From Diploscapter coronatus (taxonomy: Eukaryota; Nematoda; Chromadorea; Rhabditida; Rhabditidae), in NCBI GenBank assembly GCA_964036155.1, contig OZ038422.1, forward strand, positions 15,957,201 to 16,021,200: a DNA stretch of 64,000 bases. Reading direction: 5' to 3'. Positions 33,798 to 47,300 of the stretch are shown one piece after another (position 1 is the stretch's first letter; each line of letters starts with the position of its first letter). A model generated the notes under the pieces. It had not been told where the DNA came from, made no database searches, and saw nothing but the letters and a program-made list of their open reading frames with translations. The position numbers were made by a program, and so were the translations under genes.

Positions 33798-36700
33798 CAG
33801 AGCAAAACCTTCATTTTCCCTTTGATGTTTCTATGTAGCTCTAACACCTGGCATAGATAAGGAGATCAGAATAAGGACATATGGGATGATATGAGCCAAA
33901 TGAGATTTGCGTGCAGTTGAGATATTAATGTCTGAGGAATAGATTATCCACCAAAATACACGACCCGGACAGTTGGATATTAGGGAGACTGAAGATTGTT
34001 GCAACGTTCCTAGACTCCTTTAGATGCCACTTTTATACCATATTCCTTGAACATTATCATCTGGGTTGGGCGTCATTAGCCGAAACACCCCGCATAAAAA
34101 TGTTCAATTCAAAATGAGGTAATTTATATGTGAATAGAAATTGGATCATTATTTTGATAAGGAGCCGGAAAGCGGGGCTGAAAGGACTAATGATGGAACC
34201 GTACGACTAGAGGGAGGGGTAAATTCCCAGAGGTACGAGGCAGACGTCGGCCGGTGAGCAGGAGAATAAATGAAGAAAACCCGGGGTAGGAGAAATACAA
34301 TTCAGCTGAATGTTAATTGACTCAAGATGATGCTCACAACACACATACATAGACTTGGTCGAATTTGACGAATTCCACGAAAATAAGTAATTCTTGAATT
34401 CGAAAAGACAAACATCACACTTCACGTGAACCGACTTCTAAATGATGAACCGAGTTTTCTTCGTCAGCCAAAATTTCGACCTATGCATAAAACATGGGCA
34501 AATGCACCTGCAGGAGTGAAAATGCGTCATGAAAACCATGATAAGTTGAAAAAAACCGAATAAAAATGTTTCAGATTCACATATTGCGAAGATCAGGAAA
34601 TCGCGATAATTTTTCAGCCTGCTAATTTAGTAGCTCTCTGGGGTCTGTCTAGGTTGACCTATTGCCTCTTGCGCCTTTGAATTAGATTAAACTGATGATA
34701 TGTGGTAGAAAAATCGGATGAGACAGTGAAATGCTTCCTTGTTGAAATGGGATGTGAATGGGCAGAGCAAGGCTCAACACATGATGGGGGTATTTTATGG
34801 AATTCATCAACCACTTGTAAAAGTTATTTTAAGGTCATCAGTAGACCACGACAGCCGTTTGTGGAATTGGTCAAATTTGTACCGGAAAGAACAAGAAGGG
34901 CAAAAAATGGCTAATTTTACAAAAAAAAAAAAAAAAAAAAGACATCAAAAAATGATGAAGGAATCTTATACGCAGAGTCCAGTGAATGACTAATATGTAG
35001 ATGGAGGCAAAAGCGGGTAAGATTGATGAGTAAATGGGAAGAACGAATGGAAGGAAGAGGAGAGCACAAAAAACATTCAAAAAGCACGAATTTTTCAGTC
35101 CTCGGAATACCCGACATACCCAAAGGCGGCATCACTTTATACGCCCTGGGAGTGATCACTGAACTACGTGGGCGAAGTCAGGGCAAGAGGAAAGTTCGAT
35201 TTATCATACAACAAGATAGCCTGAGAATATTTAATAGGGATTAATGCATGTATCTTCAGCAGAAGAAAAATATGGTCGTTAACAATTAGTGAACGAAGAA
35301 AAATGTGTCATAGAATGATGATTTTTGCATGATATTTTCGATGAGAAAAAAACAGATAGAACTCGTGTTGAAATGGGGAATCAGTTTCAGCGATATTCTG
35401 AGATGAAATTTAAAAATGCTGTGTTTGAATAAAGTCGAAATTTCTAATAGCCCTAGCCGATTTTTTGCAAGACGAGAATATTTACTCTGGCACAATGTCA
35501 AAATCAACTGGTCAATTTGCGGGTCTAATTAGGCATCGCGGATGCAGCCTCAACTTGAAAACTGACCAGCTCACATTCGGATGTGGATGAGACACTTGAG
35601 CTGCAAATTTGCGAGTGCACGTGTCAAGATGAGTTGATCAAGGATTGAAGTCCTAGGCCCGAAAAAGTGTCATGGGAGAGATTCTACTAAAATAGACGTG
35701 AATTGCAGAATATGCAGATGGGCTATGAGTTGCGTAGAAATCACAATGCTAATCATAAGCATCTGACTGGGTAATAATCTAGACAAAACACAAGTAATTT
35801 GCATGAAAGAGATGAAAAATACAGATAACAAAGTTGAGCATGACTCTTTGTAATTTATGTATATTTGAAAATTCCATAAGAAAAAGTTAAGGATTAAAAA
35901 TACGGTTAGAGTATAATAAAGCATATTTGGTGTCAAAATAATCTTTGAAGCATGCAGACAATGTTAATAACAAATATGAAATATTTTCTCTAGCCTTAAC
36001 CTACAGATAAAGAAATTATTTTTTCCAAAAGTGCATAAATTAAAAAGCAACTTTCAACGTCGTGGTATTCAATGTAGAAGAATCAAAAATCAACGGAGAA
36101 CACCCATAGTAGGTGGATGAGCGCTTGTCTATCCTCGACTAATGAGTTTTTTCATTAATCATACTTCGAGAATGTTATGAACATTACGTAATTTCCAGAC
36201 CAAATCACAGAAAATAGGTCTAGAAATAAGGTTCATGCGTATTTTGGTGCATATAGAACGAATTATTCAGGATTTCGCGTTAACCTAAGCAGAAAATGAA
36301 CTGATGGTGCAAAATGGGAAATTTTGGGCTGTTTGCAGAATGATTTTTTTGCTTCAAGCTGAAAATGATACAAAAAAATAATATGCTCAGGCAATAATGC
36401 TGAAAATGCGATTTCAATCAACGTTTCTCTAACCATATTTGGAATGAGTCAGAGAATGGAGAGTCAAAACAAAGGGCTGAGCTGTTATTATTCGTTGAGC
36501 CCTTGGGGAATAGATATTCCAAGAAGGATTCGGCTAAGTCAGGCCCTGGCCAGATGGGTCATGTGGTTGAACGTGACTTTGAGTAGTCAGGGGAAATAGC
36601 GCAAGCTTTAGTCCGAGAAGTAATAGATTACCGCACTCTCGAAATAACACAATAGGCAATAGGCATAGTGCCATAATGCCATAATGGATAATGTAATTAT

Positions 36701-39226
36701 AGCGCTTTACGTTTCGGACATTTCTCCCCGCCCTTGCGAATATACAATGCAATTACTGTTTTCGCGGAAAAAAGGGAAAAATGACCGAATGAAATGTAGA
36801 CACTCAGACACTCGAGCTAAGGAGCAATTATAACGATTAGCGGAAAAAGTGCTCGTATCTGCATTTTTCATTCTCCTCATTTTGCTTCCGGAATCAGTTT
36901 GAGCTCTCACAAATGCCAATTGCAGGGCTATTCCGAATGAAGCTATGAAGCGTCGATTTTCCTCTTTTTTACATTAAGGTCATTCAAGGAAACGCCTTTT
37001 TCTCTCCATTTTCTTTTTAATTACTTAACTCGACTCCCACTTTTCACGAAATACGCTGGGCTTTGTGGTTCACCAGAATGTACGAAATTGTGTGGTCTTT
37101 TTCGGAAGAACTCCAGCATAAAACGAGCATTCTCGAAATTCGGAAATTATGTGATTCCGATCTCTCGATCATCAAATGGCGTTTAGACTTCAGGAAAATA
37201 TTTATATATTTGAAAAGGCTGTATATGAAACAGTAGAAGAAATTCTTTACATGACAATTTTCAATGTAATAAAGTTATCACAAATTTTGTATATAGAAGT
37301 CCTAACAATAATCAGATAAAATTTTCTATAGAATCTAAATAATCGTAACATTTTCCAGCTGAATATTTGAGAAATACGATAAATATGGCGGATATAATAT
37401 GAAGACGAATTGCTAACAATGATGAAATAATGTAACTACAAACAACGCAAATGTATTCTGATTGAATATTTGAATATGTCGACAGAAGTATTAACTGCAT
37501 ACATAAACGTTGAAGTTGAAATTGAAAATGCACACAATTCACATATTCTGATAATTAATCAACTGAATAATGAATATGATGAACTGAAGATGAAATTACA
37601 CGGGATAATAAGAACATTATTTGATAGAAAAAATGAGAATTAAGAACTGTGTAAATGCGGACCCGAATGAATCTGATGGGCAAAAACAATAATTAACGAG
37701 GGAGCAATTGGATTTTATGATATTTTATAGCTATTTGCATAATTTGACCGATTAAAATTTTTGTGCAGATGATATAGGATGTAAGCTACTAGTTGGCCTT
37801 TATCATCCTGCAGAAAAATGATGCCAGACTATCTTACAGAATCAGGATTTTATCCTTTAGGCATCTTTGAATTTAAAATTTTAAAAGAATTTTCAAATAT
37901 TATATGAGAGCAATAAACAAGATGAAGCATATAATATTGTCCATTCTATAAGCTCTATTCAACTAATGGCTTGTGATTGCGAATATCTTACACATAGTTT
38001 CTTCATGCATGCAATTTAATGGTAGAAAAATTGAATATCGGAATAAAATTTGCAGACAAATAACAGATTTACAACAGAAAATGGTAACTTGTAAAGAACG
38101 CAGTGGCGCGATTTTGAAGAAAACACTGCGTTAAAAATTCATAAATTTGGTAAAATGGATTTTGCTTGACTAAAACAGCGGATTTTGCAGTGCAAAGACC
38201 ATAACGATGGCTGAAGATGTTCTTGCAAATGAACTGATGCATTTTAGCGCAATAATCAAGACAAATTGGTTTGAATAATCACAGTAATGTTATTGGCTAC
38301 CACGATCCATCCAAATTGACTTTAAAGACTAAAGAAAATCATCATCCTCTTCGAATTATTTAAATTTCAGAAAGATCAGAAGAACATGTCTCTATTTTGA
38401 GACATAATGACATTTTTCACTTCTATGAATGAAGACGGGCATCTCGTTAGTCACCCACAAATTGAGCTTATTTTAGGCGAATTGGCTTCACATTTTTAGT
38501 ATTTTGAATGGCTTCTGATGAGCTCTCCTACACTCGGAAACACTTTTAGATAATCTCACAAGAAAATTCAAGAATAGCACGAATATAGCAATATCAGGGT
38601 TCTAAACGGTCGAAACTTTTCGGCCCGACCTGGTCTGAAGCTTTCAGAAACATAAAATCGAGATACCTTTCAAAAATAACCAATTTTATCTCCACAAAAT
38701 GTCCTAGAAATTAATCTTTATGCATTTCTCGCCTAAAAATCGCGAAAAATCGTGACTCCGAAAATAAAATTTCGAGTTCGACCCGTGCGATGCTCAGATT
38801 TTCTCAGTCCGGCCCTCAAAATACGGATCGGGCCGTTAGAATCCTGAACAATATTCTACTCTTCAGATCTTTTCTGAATCTAATAAATTCGAAGATCGGA
38901 TGATGTATGATGATAAAGCGATAATGATAACGTAATGAATACACTGATGCACAGAAGTTTGGAGCAATGCATGATATCTGAAAATAGGATTTCCGATTTT
39001 TCAAGTTTGGATAAAATTTAGAAGTCAATTTTCAATAATACCACCTCCAAGACTACTAATTTCATCAGAAAATACATTTTAGCAATGAAAAACTTTGACA
39101 CGAAAAATAAATACGTAGATTACTTCAAACTTTTTAGCTCCACTATATCTGGAAGTGCCTCGCCGTAAACACGTACTTAAGTAGGAATCGTCGTCCAGAA
39201 GGAGACTTTTGTGTTTGATCCAGAAA
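33798..39226. other. Long gene-poor spacer
   Basis: AT-rich DNA with no recognised gene. Positions 34900-35080 are purine-rich and include a run of about 20 A. A GC-rich patch with TCGGCCCGACC, GTTCGACCCG and GATCGGGCCG lies at about 38600-38850. It is flanked by TCAGGGTTCTAA and TTAGAATCCTGA in inverted orientation, probably a degenerate foldback related to the spd-2 intron repeat. Confidence 0.45.
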
Positions 39227-42200
39227 TCACTGATATCGGCCAACCGAGGTGGGTTCCCTGTGATCGCTGGCCAGGTACTGGTCGAATTCCCGAGGATTGA
39301 TGCCATTCAGACCAGCAAGGATGGGCTGGTTGGAATGCACCGGGAAATCGTCGACTTCCATCGCGTATTCCTGTGGGACAGAAGCTGCCTGATCAGGTCG
39401 ACGCATGTCATGAGACATGCTGCGCTAAAATTTCGAGAATGTATATGTTTAATGAAAATGTTCAATTGATATATGATTGAGATTGAGTATTCTAGGATTG
39501 AATTTTTTTTTTTCATAATTTCGGAATTCTAATTTGTAGCTATCTAATCTCTGCTCGAATAGAAATTGGAAAGCCTATGGTTTTCGAATCATGAAATAAA
39601 CGTCAATTTGAACTCTTCCAATCTAAGCAATGTGAAGTTTCATTTATCAAACAACTAATGTAGTGAGCTTATGCTCTACAAAGTTGCAAGATCACATACC
39701 TGTTGGCCAGTTGCATAATTGGGGAGCATTTGAGAGACGGGCATTTGGCCCTGCATTTGTTGCTGCTGAGGGTAGGAGAACGGAGCTGGCTGCAAAGAAG
39801 ATTATCTTATCACTGCTCAGACATAACCAAATTATTATTTGTCAAAGGGAAGTGAGGATGCATGAAAACGTTGGCTGATAACGGAAAATATCATCTTTTC
39901 AACGTTTTGTAGTTTCCTTTGAGTTACGAAGTACACATTGGAAGAGGAAAAATTACCATATGCATTGGAGAAGGTTGTGATTGGGGCTGTTGCTGTTGCA
40001 TGGGCGACATTGCTTGCTGATAGGATTGCGGAGATCGCTCCAACAAACCCTACAAATCACAAAAATCGACTGATAACTCCATGATATGAATTTTAATTCC
40101 GACAATGAGTGACTGAAAATTTCTGCTCAAGGTTAGCATTTTTACAAGACTGATTTTCATCCCTTCCTCAGGAATTTTCATTAAAAAAAATTCCTCGTTC
40201 TATTGCGAAATGGGAGGAAGTAAATATTGCATACATTTTGCATCTCTCCCCATCTAGACTCAACCCCCATGAAATAGGATGTGTTCTGAAGAGACGGAAG
40301 GAGTAACAAAGAAAAGGGAGAAGTAAATAGCGAAGGAAAATAAAGACGGGGGGACACGTGCGAAAGCGAGTTGCAAATAGTGTGCAGTATCTACCTTTTC
40401 ACAAACCATAATAAGATTTTTTTCACTACAACTCACCGACTGACTGATCTGCATCTGTTTTTCCCGCATCATTCTTTGCTCATTTTCCAATTGCTGAACT
40501 CTGTCCATTGTGTCGTAATTTGCTGGATAGTATTCAGTGCCCTGAACACAGTTCGTCATGATAGAAATTTATGAGAGAATATTTTTCCTGCCTGATGCAT
40601 GTAAGGATGAGAGCCATAATGCTGTTGTTGGGGGTGTTGCTGAGGATGTTGTATATTTTGAGAGGAATGATGGAGTGAGAGTTGGTCAAGGTAGGGCATT
40701 TGATCGTGGTAGCTCGGTTCTGTTTGGAAAGGTCCAGCAGAATGTGGGGCTTGTTGCATTCCATAGGCCATTCCCTGCTGCTGCTGTTGAGCGGCGGCAC
40801 GCATCGCAAGGAATTGGGCTTTTCCTAGAAGAAGACATGATAATCAAATGCCCCTATAGACGAAGATAAGATGTGGTATTCTCACAGCCAGATTCTATGA
40901 TAAGCTTGAAGATCAACTTCCGTTTGAAAAAGAAGGAAAACTTGTGCGATTTGGAATTACAATCAAAAACCTATCATCAGATAATCTTCTCCTCAAGACT
41001 TACTCGGATCGTCCCAGGTGGTCGTTTTACTTTCGTGGTCAGCGAAATATCGATTTCCTTCATCGTCATATTTTTCTTCCCAATTAGATGGAAGTGAAAG
41101 ATCAGTCTATAATCTTCCCTTCTAAGATATTCCTGAGAGCTGAACTGCTTACCCAGTGAGAAGGCATCATATCATTGCTAAGAAGGGGATCGAAGGAAGC
41201 GCTCTTTTCTCGAGTTGTCGGGTGGAACAGTGAAGGTGATGAACTAAAATCCTACATCTTTAGAATTTCTTCAGTTGCTATGAATCTTTAGTTCCTTTAA
41301 ATTTGGTGGACATGGAAGTCTTTGCGTGGCAAACATTTGTAGTCTATGTAAAATTTCCTTGTGAAAATGCAACATATTTTTCCTAATTGAGAAATAATCT
41401 GAGAAGAGCGACAAACAGGAACTATATTCATTTTTTCACCAAATAGGAGTTAAAATTTTTGTTGAAAATGTAGGAATCGGAATTTTATCTGTGCTTTTAT
41501 AGCATCCAGGAATAAGTTTTTTTCAATAGTAATCTGACTGATAATAACTTTCGTACTCATGTTGTGTTGAGGTGTGACCACCGTAGGAGGCTGCGAAATT
41601 GGCACCGAGAGAGTATGATTTAGCGTGATAGGGAGCTGGGGGAAGGGAGGAATCAGGAAGGGGGGGCAGGGCTGAGAAGGATTTGGAGTGCTCGTGCTGC
41701 ACTGGCGGATTCGAGGTTTGCGGTCTAAACTCATTACTCTCATCATTCGTCTATAAATCCCTAATCTACCGTATACTAGCAGAGAAGTCCATGGCGCGAT
41801 TATCTCTACCCAATTCGGGAGCACTTTTCTCTCGTCGATGCATCGACACTGGTGGCACTAGGTTTGAGGAGGACGAAGAAACTAGCACTTCCTAAAATAA
41901 GTGACGTTTTCTTTATTTAATTTCTTCGTAGAAGAAAGTTCGCGGCATGGTTAGCCTTATTTTCAAAATAACTCCTTTAAAAATGACCGAGAAACTGAAC
42001 TTCGCGTTAAGAGGGAAAGTGTTTAGTAGAGAATAAGATCTGTTGGGAGTATAGTTTCTTTTATAATGCTTCAAACCGATTTAGGATTAGATTCTCGAAA
42101 AGCTAAGCATTTGACGATTTCCCTCAGTTCAGTATTTTTACTCACTTCTGACGATCCTTGCGGTGAGTGTCCGACACTGCTTCGACCTCTGGATGAAGGA

Positions 42201-42824
42201 GTGTAGAACGACTGGGGCAGTGTGTGGGCATTCTGCAAGAACATCGAATTGCATCATTGCTCCCCCCTTCATGCGAATGACGAGCATTGTCTTGCAATGT
42301 CATTTGTCATTTTGAAATGAGCAATCAATCGACATCTCATGTCTAATTGAACAAATGAACAATGGGAACGTTTCGCAGCGAGATCGGTGGAAAATTGGTC
42401 TAATTGAAGGTTTTTCATAGATGATCATCACTTCATATCATCAAATTGCAAATAATAAAAAAATGAATTGAGGCTTCACTAAAACAAGGTGAAAGTTTGA
42501 AGCTAAGATCCCGAAGTCTGAAGGCGAAAAGTGGTAGAGAATGGTCTAAGATGGAAAATTTCGAAAACAATTCGGCTTTCTCATTCGTCCTGGGCCTCAT
42601 TTCATTTATCATCAGATACAGTTCACTTACCCCTCTGGGTCTGCGTTCATAGATTCCGACGGGTTTGTTGAACAGTTCCTTGAGCGACTTTTCCTCTGGC
42701 TGTAATAATCACGTCTTTGCATATTCTCTATCCCTTTGCTTACCTGATGATGCAGAATCTGTGTGGTCTGTTGTGCCGTGTTCGTCTGCGTCTTCGCCTT
42801 TTCGATTTTCCTCGACGCCGACAT
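39227..42824 (-). CDS. yap-1: YAP-1, Hippo-pathway transcriptional coactivator, about 483 residues
   Basis: Yes-associated protein homologue; it binds TEAD (EGL-44 in C. elegans) and is restrained by Warts/LATS phosphorylation and 14-3-3. Twelve exons from ATG 42824 to TGA 39227. The TEAD-binding region reads SLKELFNKPVG and HTLPQSFYTPSS, matching LEALFN and LPDSFFKPP of human YAP. HRREKSAP fits the HxRxxSxP Warts/14-3-3 site (human HVRAHSSP). Further HSKSFS and REKSAS sites follow. There is one WW domain, LPSNWEEKYDDEGNRYF and SKTTTWDDP, with both tryptophans. A Gln-rich region, a short coiled coil (RVQQLENEQRMMREKQMQ) and an acidic C-terminus (EVDDFPV) close the protein. The intron after CATGCATCAG uses a GC donor (GCAGGA). 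The acceptor of the exon starting at about 41736 is weak and that junction is uncertain. The first exon begins 10 bp upstream of ATG after TTTTTTGCAG, so an upstream UTR exon or trans-splicing is expected. Confidence 0.85.
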
Positions 42825-43933
42825 CGCGCGCCTTCTGCAAAAAATAAAATTGGAACTAATCGGTTGACGACATTTTTGCGATGATAGAATAAATAATAAA
42901 ATGGTTTTAGACGAGAAGTCAAAATTGGGTGGATAGCCGATGCGACGATGCAATATGCGATCAATTGAAGGACGGAGCAATAGAACTGAAAAGGATGAAT
43001 CATCAAATGAAGGAACAAGGAAAATGAGAGAAGGAAAGAGATCGAGATAGGTTGGAAATGACAAAGAAGGAAAGGGAAGGAAGGTGGAAGGTAAATGAGG
43101 GAGGAGACGATAAGGCAGGAATATGGAGACGATAAACTGGGGAGTAGAGGAAAGAGCTAATAAATTTGTTGAATATTGACGTTCAAAAATAGGCATTGTG
43201 TAATCGAGACAAAGTTGATCTTCATTGGAAAAAATACTGTTGAAAGAGATTGTAGCCACGTTTTATCTGAGCTCGAGAAAAAAATATACCAGAAGAACAT
43301 GGTGGTTTCATTCTGTACTTGGCAATAAAAAGACATATGGTCATTCGTTCAGAAGAGTGTCACCTTGATAATGAAGCCGCTAGTTTATATAGACGCATTC
43401 TGGCATCTGACCGACATAACTAGATGACCGGGGTAATGCGATAAAGGACAGTTGAGCTCCGGTGCTCAATGACATTCTTTCACGTTAACTTGCAGTCTAG
43501 CAGCGAAAAACCGACAATATGATTACGTATAATGCAATTATACGATTATCGCTGGAATATTTGACCTCAGATAAGCAAAAATTTTCTATCTAGTAATATT
43601 CTCACCGGAAAACTACTGTAGAGAAATGCATTTGGAATTCAACCACGCGAAATCGGTTTGAAATTTCGGATTTAGTTTCTAAAATTGGTAATGCTGATGA
43701 TCGTCTATTCTTTCTTCTCCCTACGGTAATACTTAATTGTAGGTGAGGTGTCGAACGATTATATTTCAGAAATAAAAGATTCACTGCGACTAATAGGAGC
43801 CGAGAAAATTACAGAAAACCCGAGTAAGCTCGCAAGTGACAATTATGTGAAAGACGGGCAAATTGAGCGGTGAAATCGAGAATTCGAGGGAAAATTTTAC
43901 AGATAAGAGTCATAGCCAAATAGGAGAATTTTA

Positions 43934-43990
43934 GGGCTGGGCAAGAATGGATGAGTTGGCCGGAGCCGCCCTTGCCCAACCCAGCGCCCA
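43934..43990. repeat. Short GC-rich inverted repeat
   Basis: GGGCTGGGCAAG faces CTTGCCCAACCCAGCGCCC, giving a stem of about 12-19 bp with a loop of about 26 bp, in otherwise AT-rich spacer. Confidence 0.5.
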
Positions 43991-44250
43991 ATTCTATTGA
44001 AATGGCTGATAAAACTAGTCAAATTGTAGCTATCAGCTAAAATCTTAGGGTTTTTAGCTGATGTCATCGCATTCCACGACCAATTTGAGAGGAAATCGGA
44101 AAGACGAAATGATCAGGAATATAGTCGGTGATAAGATTAGCAGGAATGCAAATTGATTGCGAGAAGATCCGTAAACAAGTTGAAATTTTTGAGGCCAAAT
44201 TTAGAAATTAAGCACTATGATAAAATTGCGCCAAATAAGTGGATTTAGAT

Positions 44251-44354
44251 CAGGGGTGTACAAAACTTGAATTTTCGATTTGAGTTGTGAAAAGTACCCA
44301 GAATTTTGTGTTTCGTGTTCGAGTTATTTGCCAACGCGCTCTTTGTACACCTCT
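44251..44354. mobile_element. MITE-like foldback, about 104 bp
   Basis: The termini CAGGGGTGTACAAA and TTTGTACACCTCTG are inverted repeats with one mismatch. The interior pairs only partly. It has no coding capacity. Confidence 0.6.
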
Positions 44355-47300
44355 GGTTTGGATAGAAAGATTAGTGATCATCATGAGTTTGAAAGAAAAA
44401 CGGATGATGCAAATTTTAAGCTAGACTTCTCTAGTTTCACAACGATGATTCTTTATAAGGCTAGTTTCGGCTTGTTGCGAAAGTTTGCCAAATTCACCTT
44501 GGCAGATTGCAAATTATGAACGAGAATGCACGTATTTTCGCCTAATGTTCTAATCAAACCTTTCGATTCTATTTCATGAATATGCCAGTCTGCTTGCTTT
44601 GTCTATGTTTAAGCACATTGCGTATGACTTTCCCTGACTGCCCCGGGCTGCAGGCGAATTGTAAAAGCCCGCAGTGCAAATTGACACGAATCGATCGATG
44701 GCATATTTACGAGGAAAACGATGAAAATTGGCCGGCCAAAACAATGAAAGGGCGAGGAAGGGAGAATGAGAAGAAGAGAAGGAGAATGTTCGGGAAAGAA
44801 GAGAAGAAGAGAGGCAGAGATGATCCAAATCGAAGCGGATATCGGAAATCGAACGAAGGATTTGATATATCCTTGATCGAGATTACTTTGCAGAACAAGA
44901 ACATACAGAATATAGAACATTGGTTATTAGATGGAGAAATATATATGTATATTTTTAAATGCTTATAAAATACACCAACACAGAGTTGGGAAACATTAGA
45001 AAAAAGAAGCCAATAAATTTTACAAGAATTCATTATCTAAGAAAATATTCGTTTAAAAAAGAACAAGAAATTACAGAATATCGAACATTAAACGTGATCT
45101 AGAGAGACATAACAAGCAGAATTCAATCAATGAGTAGGATTGCCCTGCATTCGATTAGCTACTCTTTGCAGATTTCAGATGACTAATCTCGAATTTATCG
45201 CATTCGAAAATCTACAGCAGAAAATCTGTTTTCGCCGCGCCTAATTAATCGATCGTCAAAATGAGAACATAAACGTGAATTATGAAAATATGGAAATTTC
45301 TTGAAGTTTCAGGCCATGACGCAAACAATCGAGTATTGAATCAAATATTCTAGAAGAAATAAATATAGAAAGCAGGTGAAGAAAAATACCAATTGGTCCA
45401 AACACACGATTGTACAAAATTCTATATCAAATAATCGATAGAAAACTGAAGCTAAAAGATACAAAAATAAAGAATTAGTAACACATTTTACTCGAACCGG
45501 AAGTGAGTTGAATTTGCAGCGGTTGAATGACCTGCTCATTTTGGGTGGTGATACAAATGCGTATTCTGGGCTGACTAATTGTGATGCTGCTGCTGATGAA
45601 GCAGTGCAGGAAAGAGTTGAATGTGGTGATAATCACGTAAAGAGAGGAAAAAAGGAGAGAAAGGTAAGAAATGGGCAGAAGAAAGGGGAGATACGCACAG
45701 AGAAAGAAAGAAATAAAGAAAAGGGAGAGAAAGAAATAGAGGCAGCTGACTGACTGCAAGCTGCAGAACAAGAACAGAGTAATCGATTGATAGGGAATAG
45801 TGATGACAAAAAGAAGAAGAAAAGGAGAAGGGGAGCTGAAGCAGAAAGGAAAAAGGAAGGAGGTTAGGTAACACTGCCAAACACTCACAGGTCAGGCCGA
45901 TAAGCGTGTTACAGAATGATAAAAAGGAGATCCGTTTATGACTATTGTCTAGGAGCAAAACTGAAAGAGTGATAGAAGAAGAACAATGGCAAAGTGCTAT
46001 GATGATGCTCCAAAAATAAGTTCGAATAATGAGCTACAAAATCTAATCAAATAAAGATGCTGTAATCTTCAACAAATTTCGGATTATATCAGCGCTTTTA
46101 GTCGAGGTTTCATCAGAAAAATTATTGTTGTCAATCGATAAAATATCTATCCTGCCGAACTGTGCAGATCTGTTGGCTTTTCTAAGTTAACCCTAGGGAA
46201 AAACTGTCATTGCATTCATTTTTCATCGGATTGAATGAGATCAGCGCGTACGCAAAATGAGCTGCAATCGCATGGGATGGGCTGGTTAAATAATTCGTTC
46301 GAATTGGGATGGAAAGGGCAGATTTTAATGAATGAAATTGAAGTAAATGAGTAAATGGATTTTAGATATCCAGTCCCAACAGGGCTAAATTTACTATTCA
46401 TAATCCCCGCTATATTTGCATATAATAGTTTGCTACGATCGAAAGGTGAATCAGTCGTCCAAAAATTGTCCAAATAATGGCTATACTGTATTGCGGATAA
46501 TTTATTCATCATGTCAATATTTTTTCTCCATTCATAATATTTTACGCGCTTTTAAAATTGAGTCCCCCGCGATTGTGCACAACATTACAATTGAAATGAA
46601 AGTGTCATTCATAAAATAAAATCATCTCGTGGGAAACATCCTGTCTACTGAGAAAAAAAAAACACACACACACACAAACCATAAAAACGATGATATTTTC
46701 GGTTTCTAACGGACTTATTTAGACATTTTTAAACCGGAAATTAATTTTCATGAGCAAATATCCCTAAAGTTTGGATATTTTTTACGGCTTATTTTCTAAT
46801 ATCCGGATAGTTTTTCGATGGTCTGCCCAGACTAGAGTGAAGTGAACAGCGTCGGGATCCAAAAGTATCGTCTCAGAAGAATATGAAAAAATTCGGAGGA
46901 GCGGAAGGATTGGGGCTCTTCTCATTGAAAAAAAAACACGCCTCCGGATGAAAGCAAACACCAACGCAATCAACCCAATAATACAGAGCAGAGGGACCGT
47001 GTTTTAGAGCGAAAATGGGCAAAAAGTGTCCCGATGAGTGAGGAAATTGATATACTGGGTGCAAAAATCGTCCTGAAAATTATCGAAAATATCTCCTTGC
47101 AAATACCTTTGACCAGAGTGATAATAGAGTAATTTTAAAAACTAATCTTACGGATTAAATTAACGACATCTCAACTTATTGGCGGAAAAAATGATTGGAG
47201 TACTTTAGATAAGCAACAAAACGCAATATATGTAGAGTAGTGCAGCTTGAAAGCTCGATTGTAGTTCGAGTCGAAAGCTTATCTTCATTTTCACCTGGAA

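Noticed and set aside
42825..43259. Long in-frame 5' extension of the yap-1 first exon
   Set aside because: A strong acceptor (TTTTTTGCAG) sits just before the ATG at 42824, the extension starts with a non-ATG codon, and its Ser/Leu/Pro content reflects a pyrimidine-rich strand.
44576..44968. 130-codon plus-strand frame, Cys-rich start then Lys/Arg-rich
   Set aside because: Most of it lies in a purine-rich island that would generate Lys/Arg/Glu runs by chance; no homology recognised.
45475..45958. Two overlapping frames of more than 125 codons (minus)
   Set aside because: Both are low-complexity Phe/Leu/Ser from a pyrimidine-rich strand, and they overlap in different frames.
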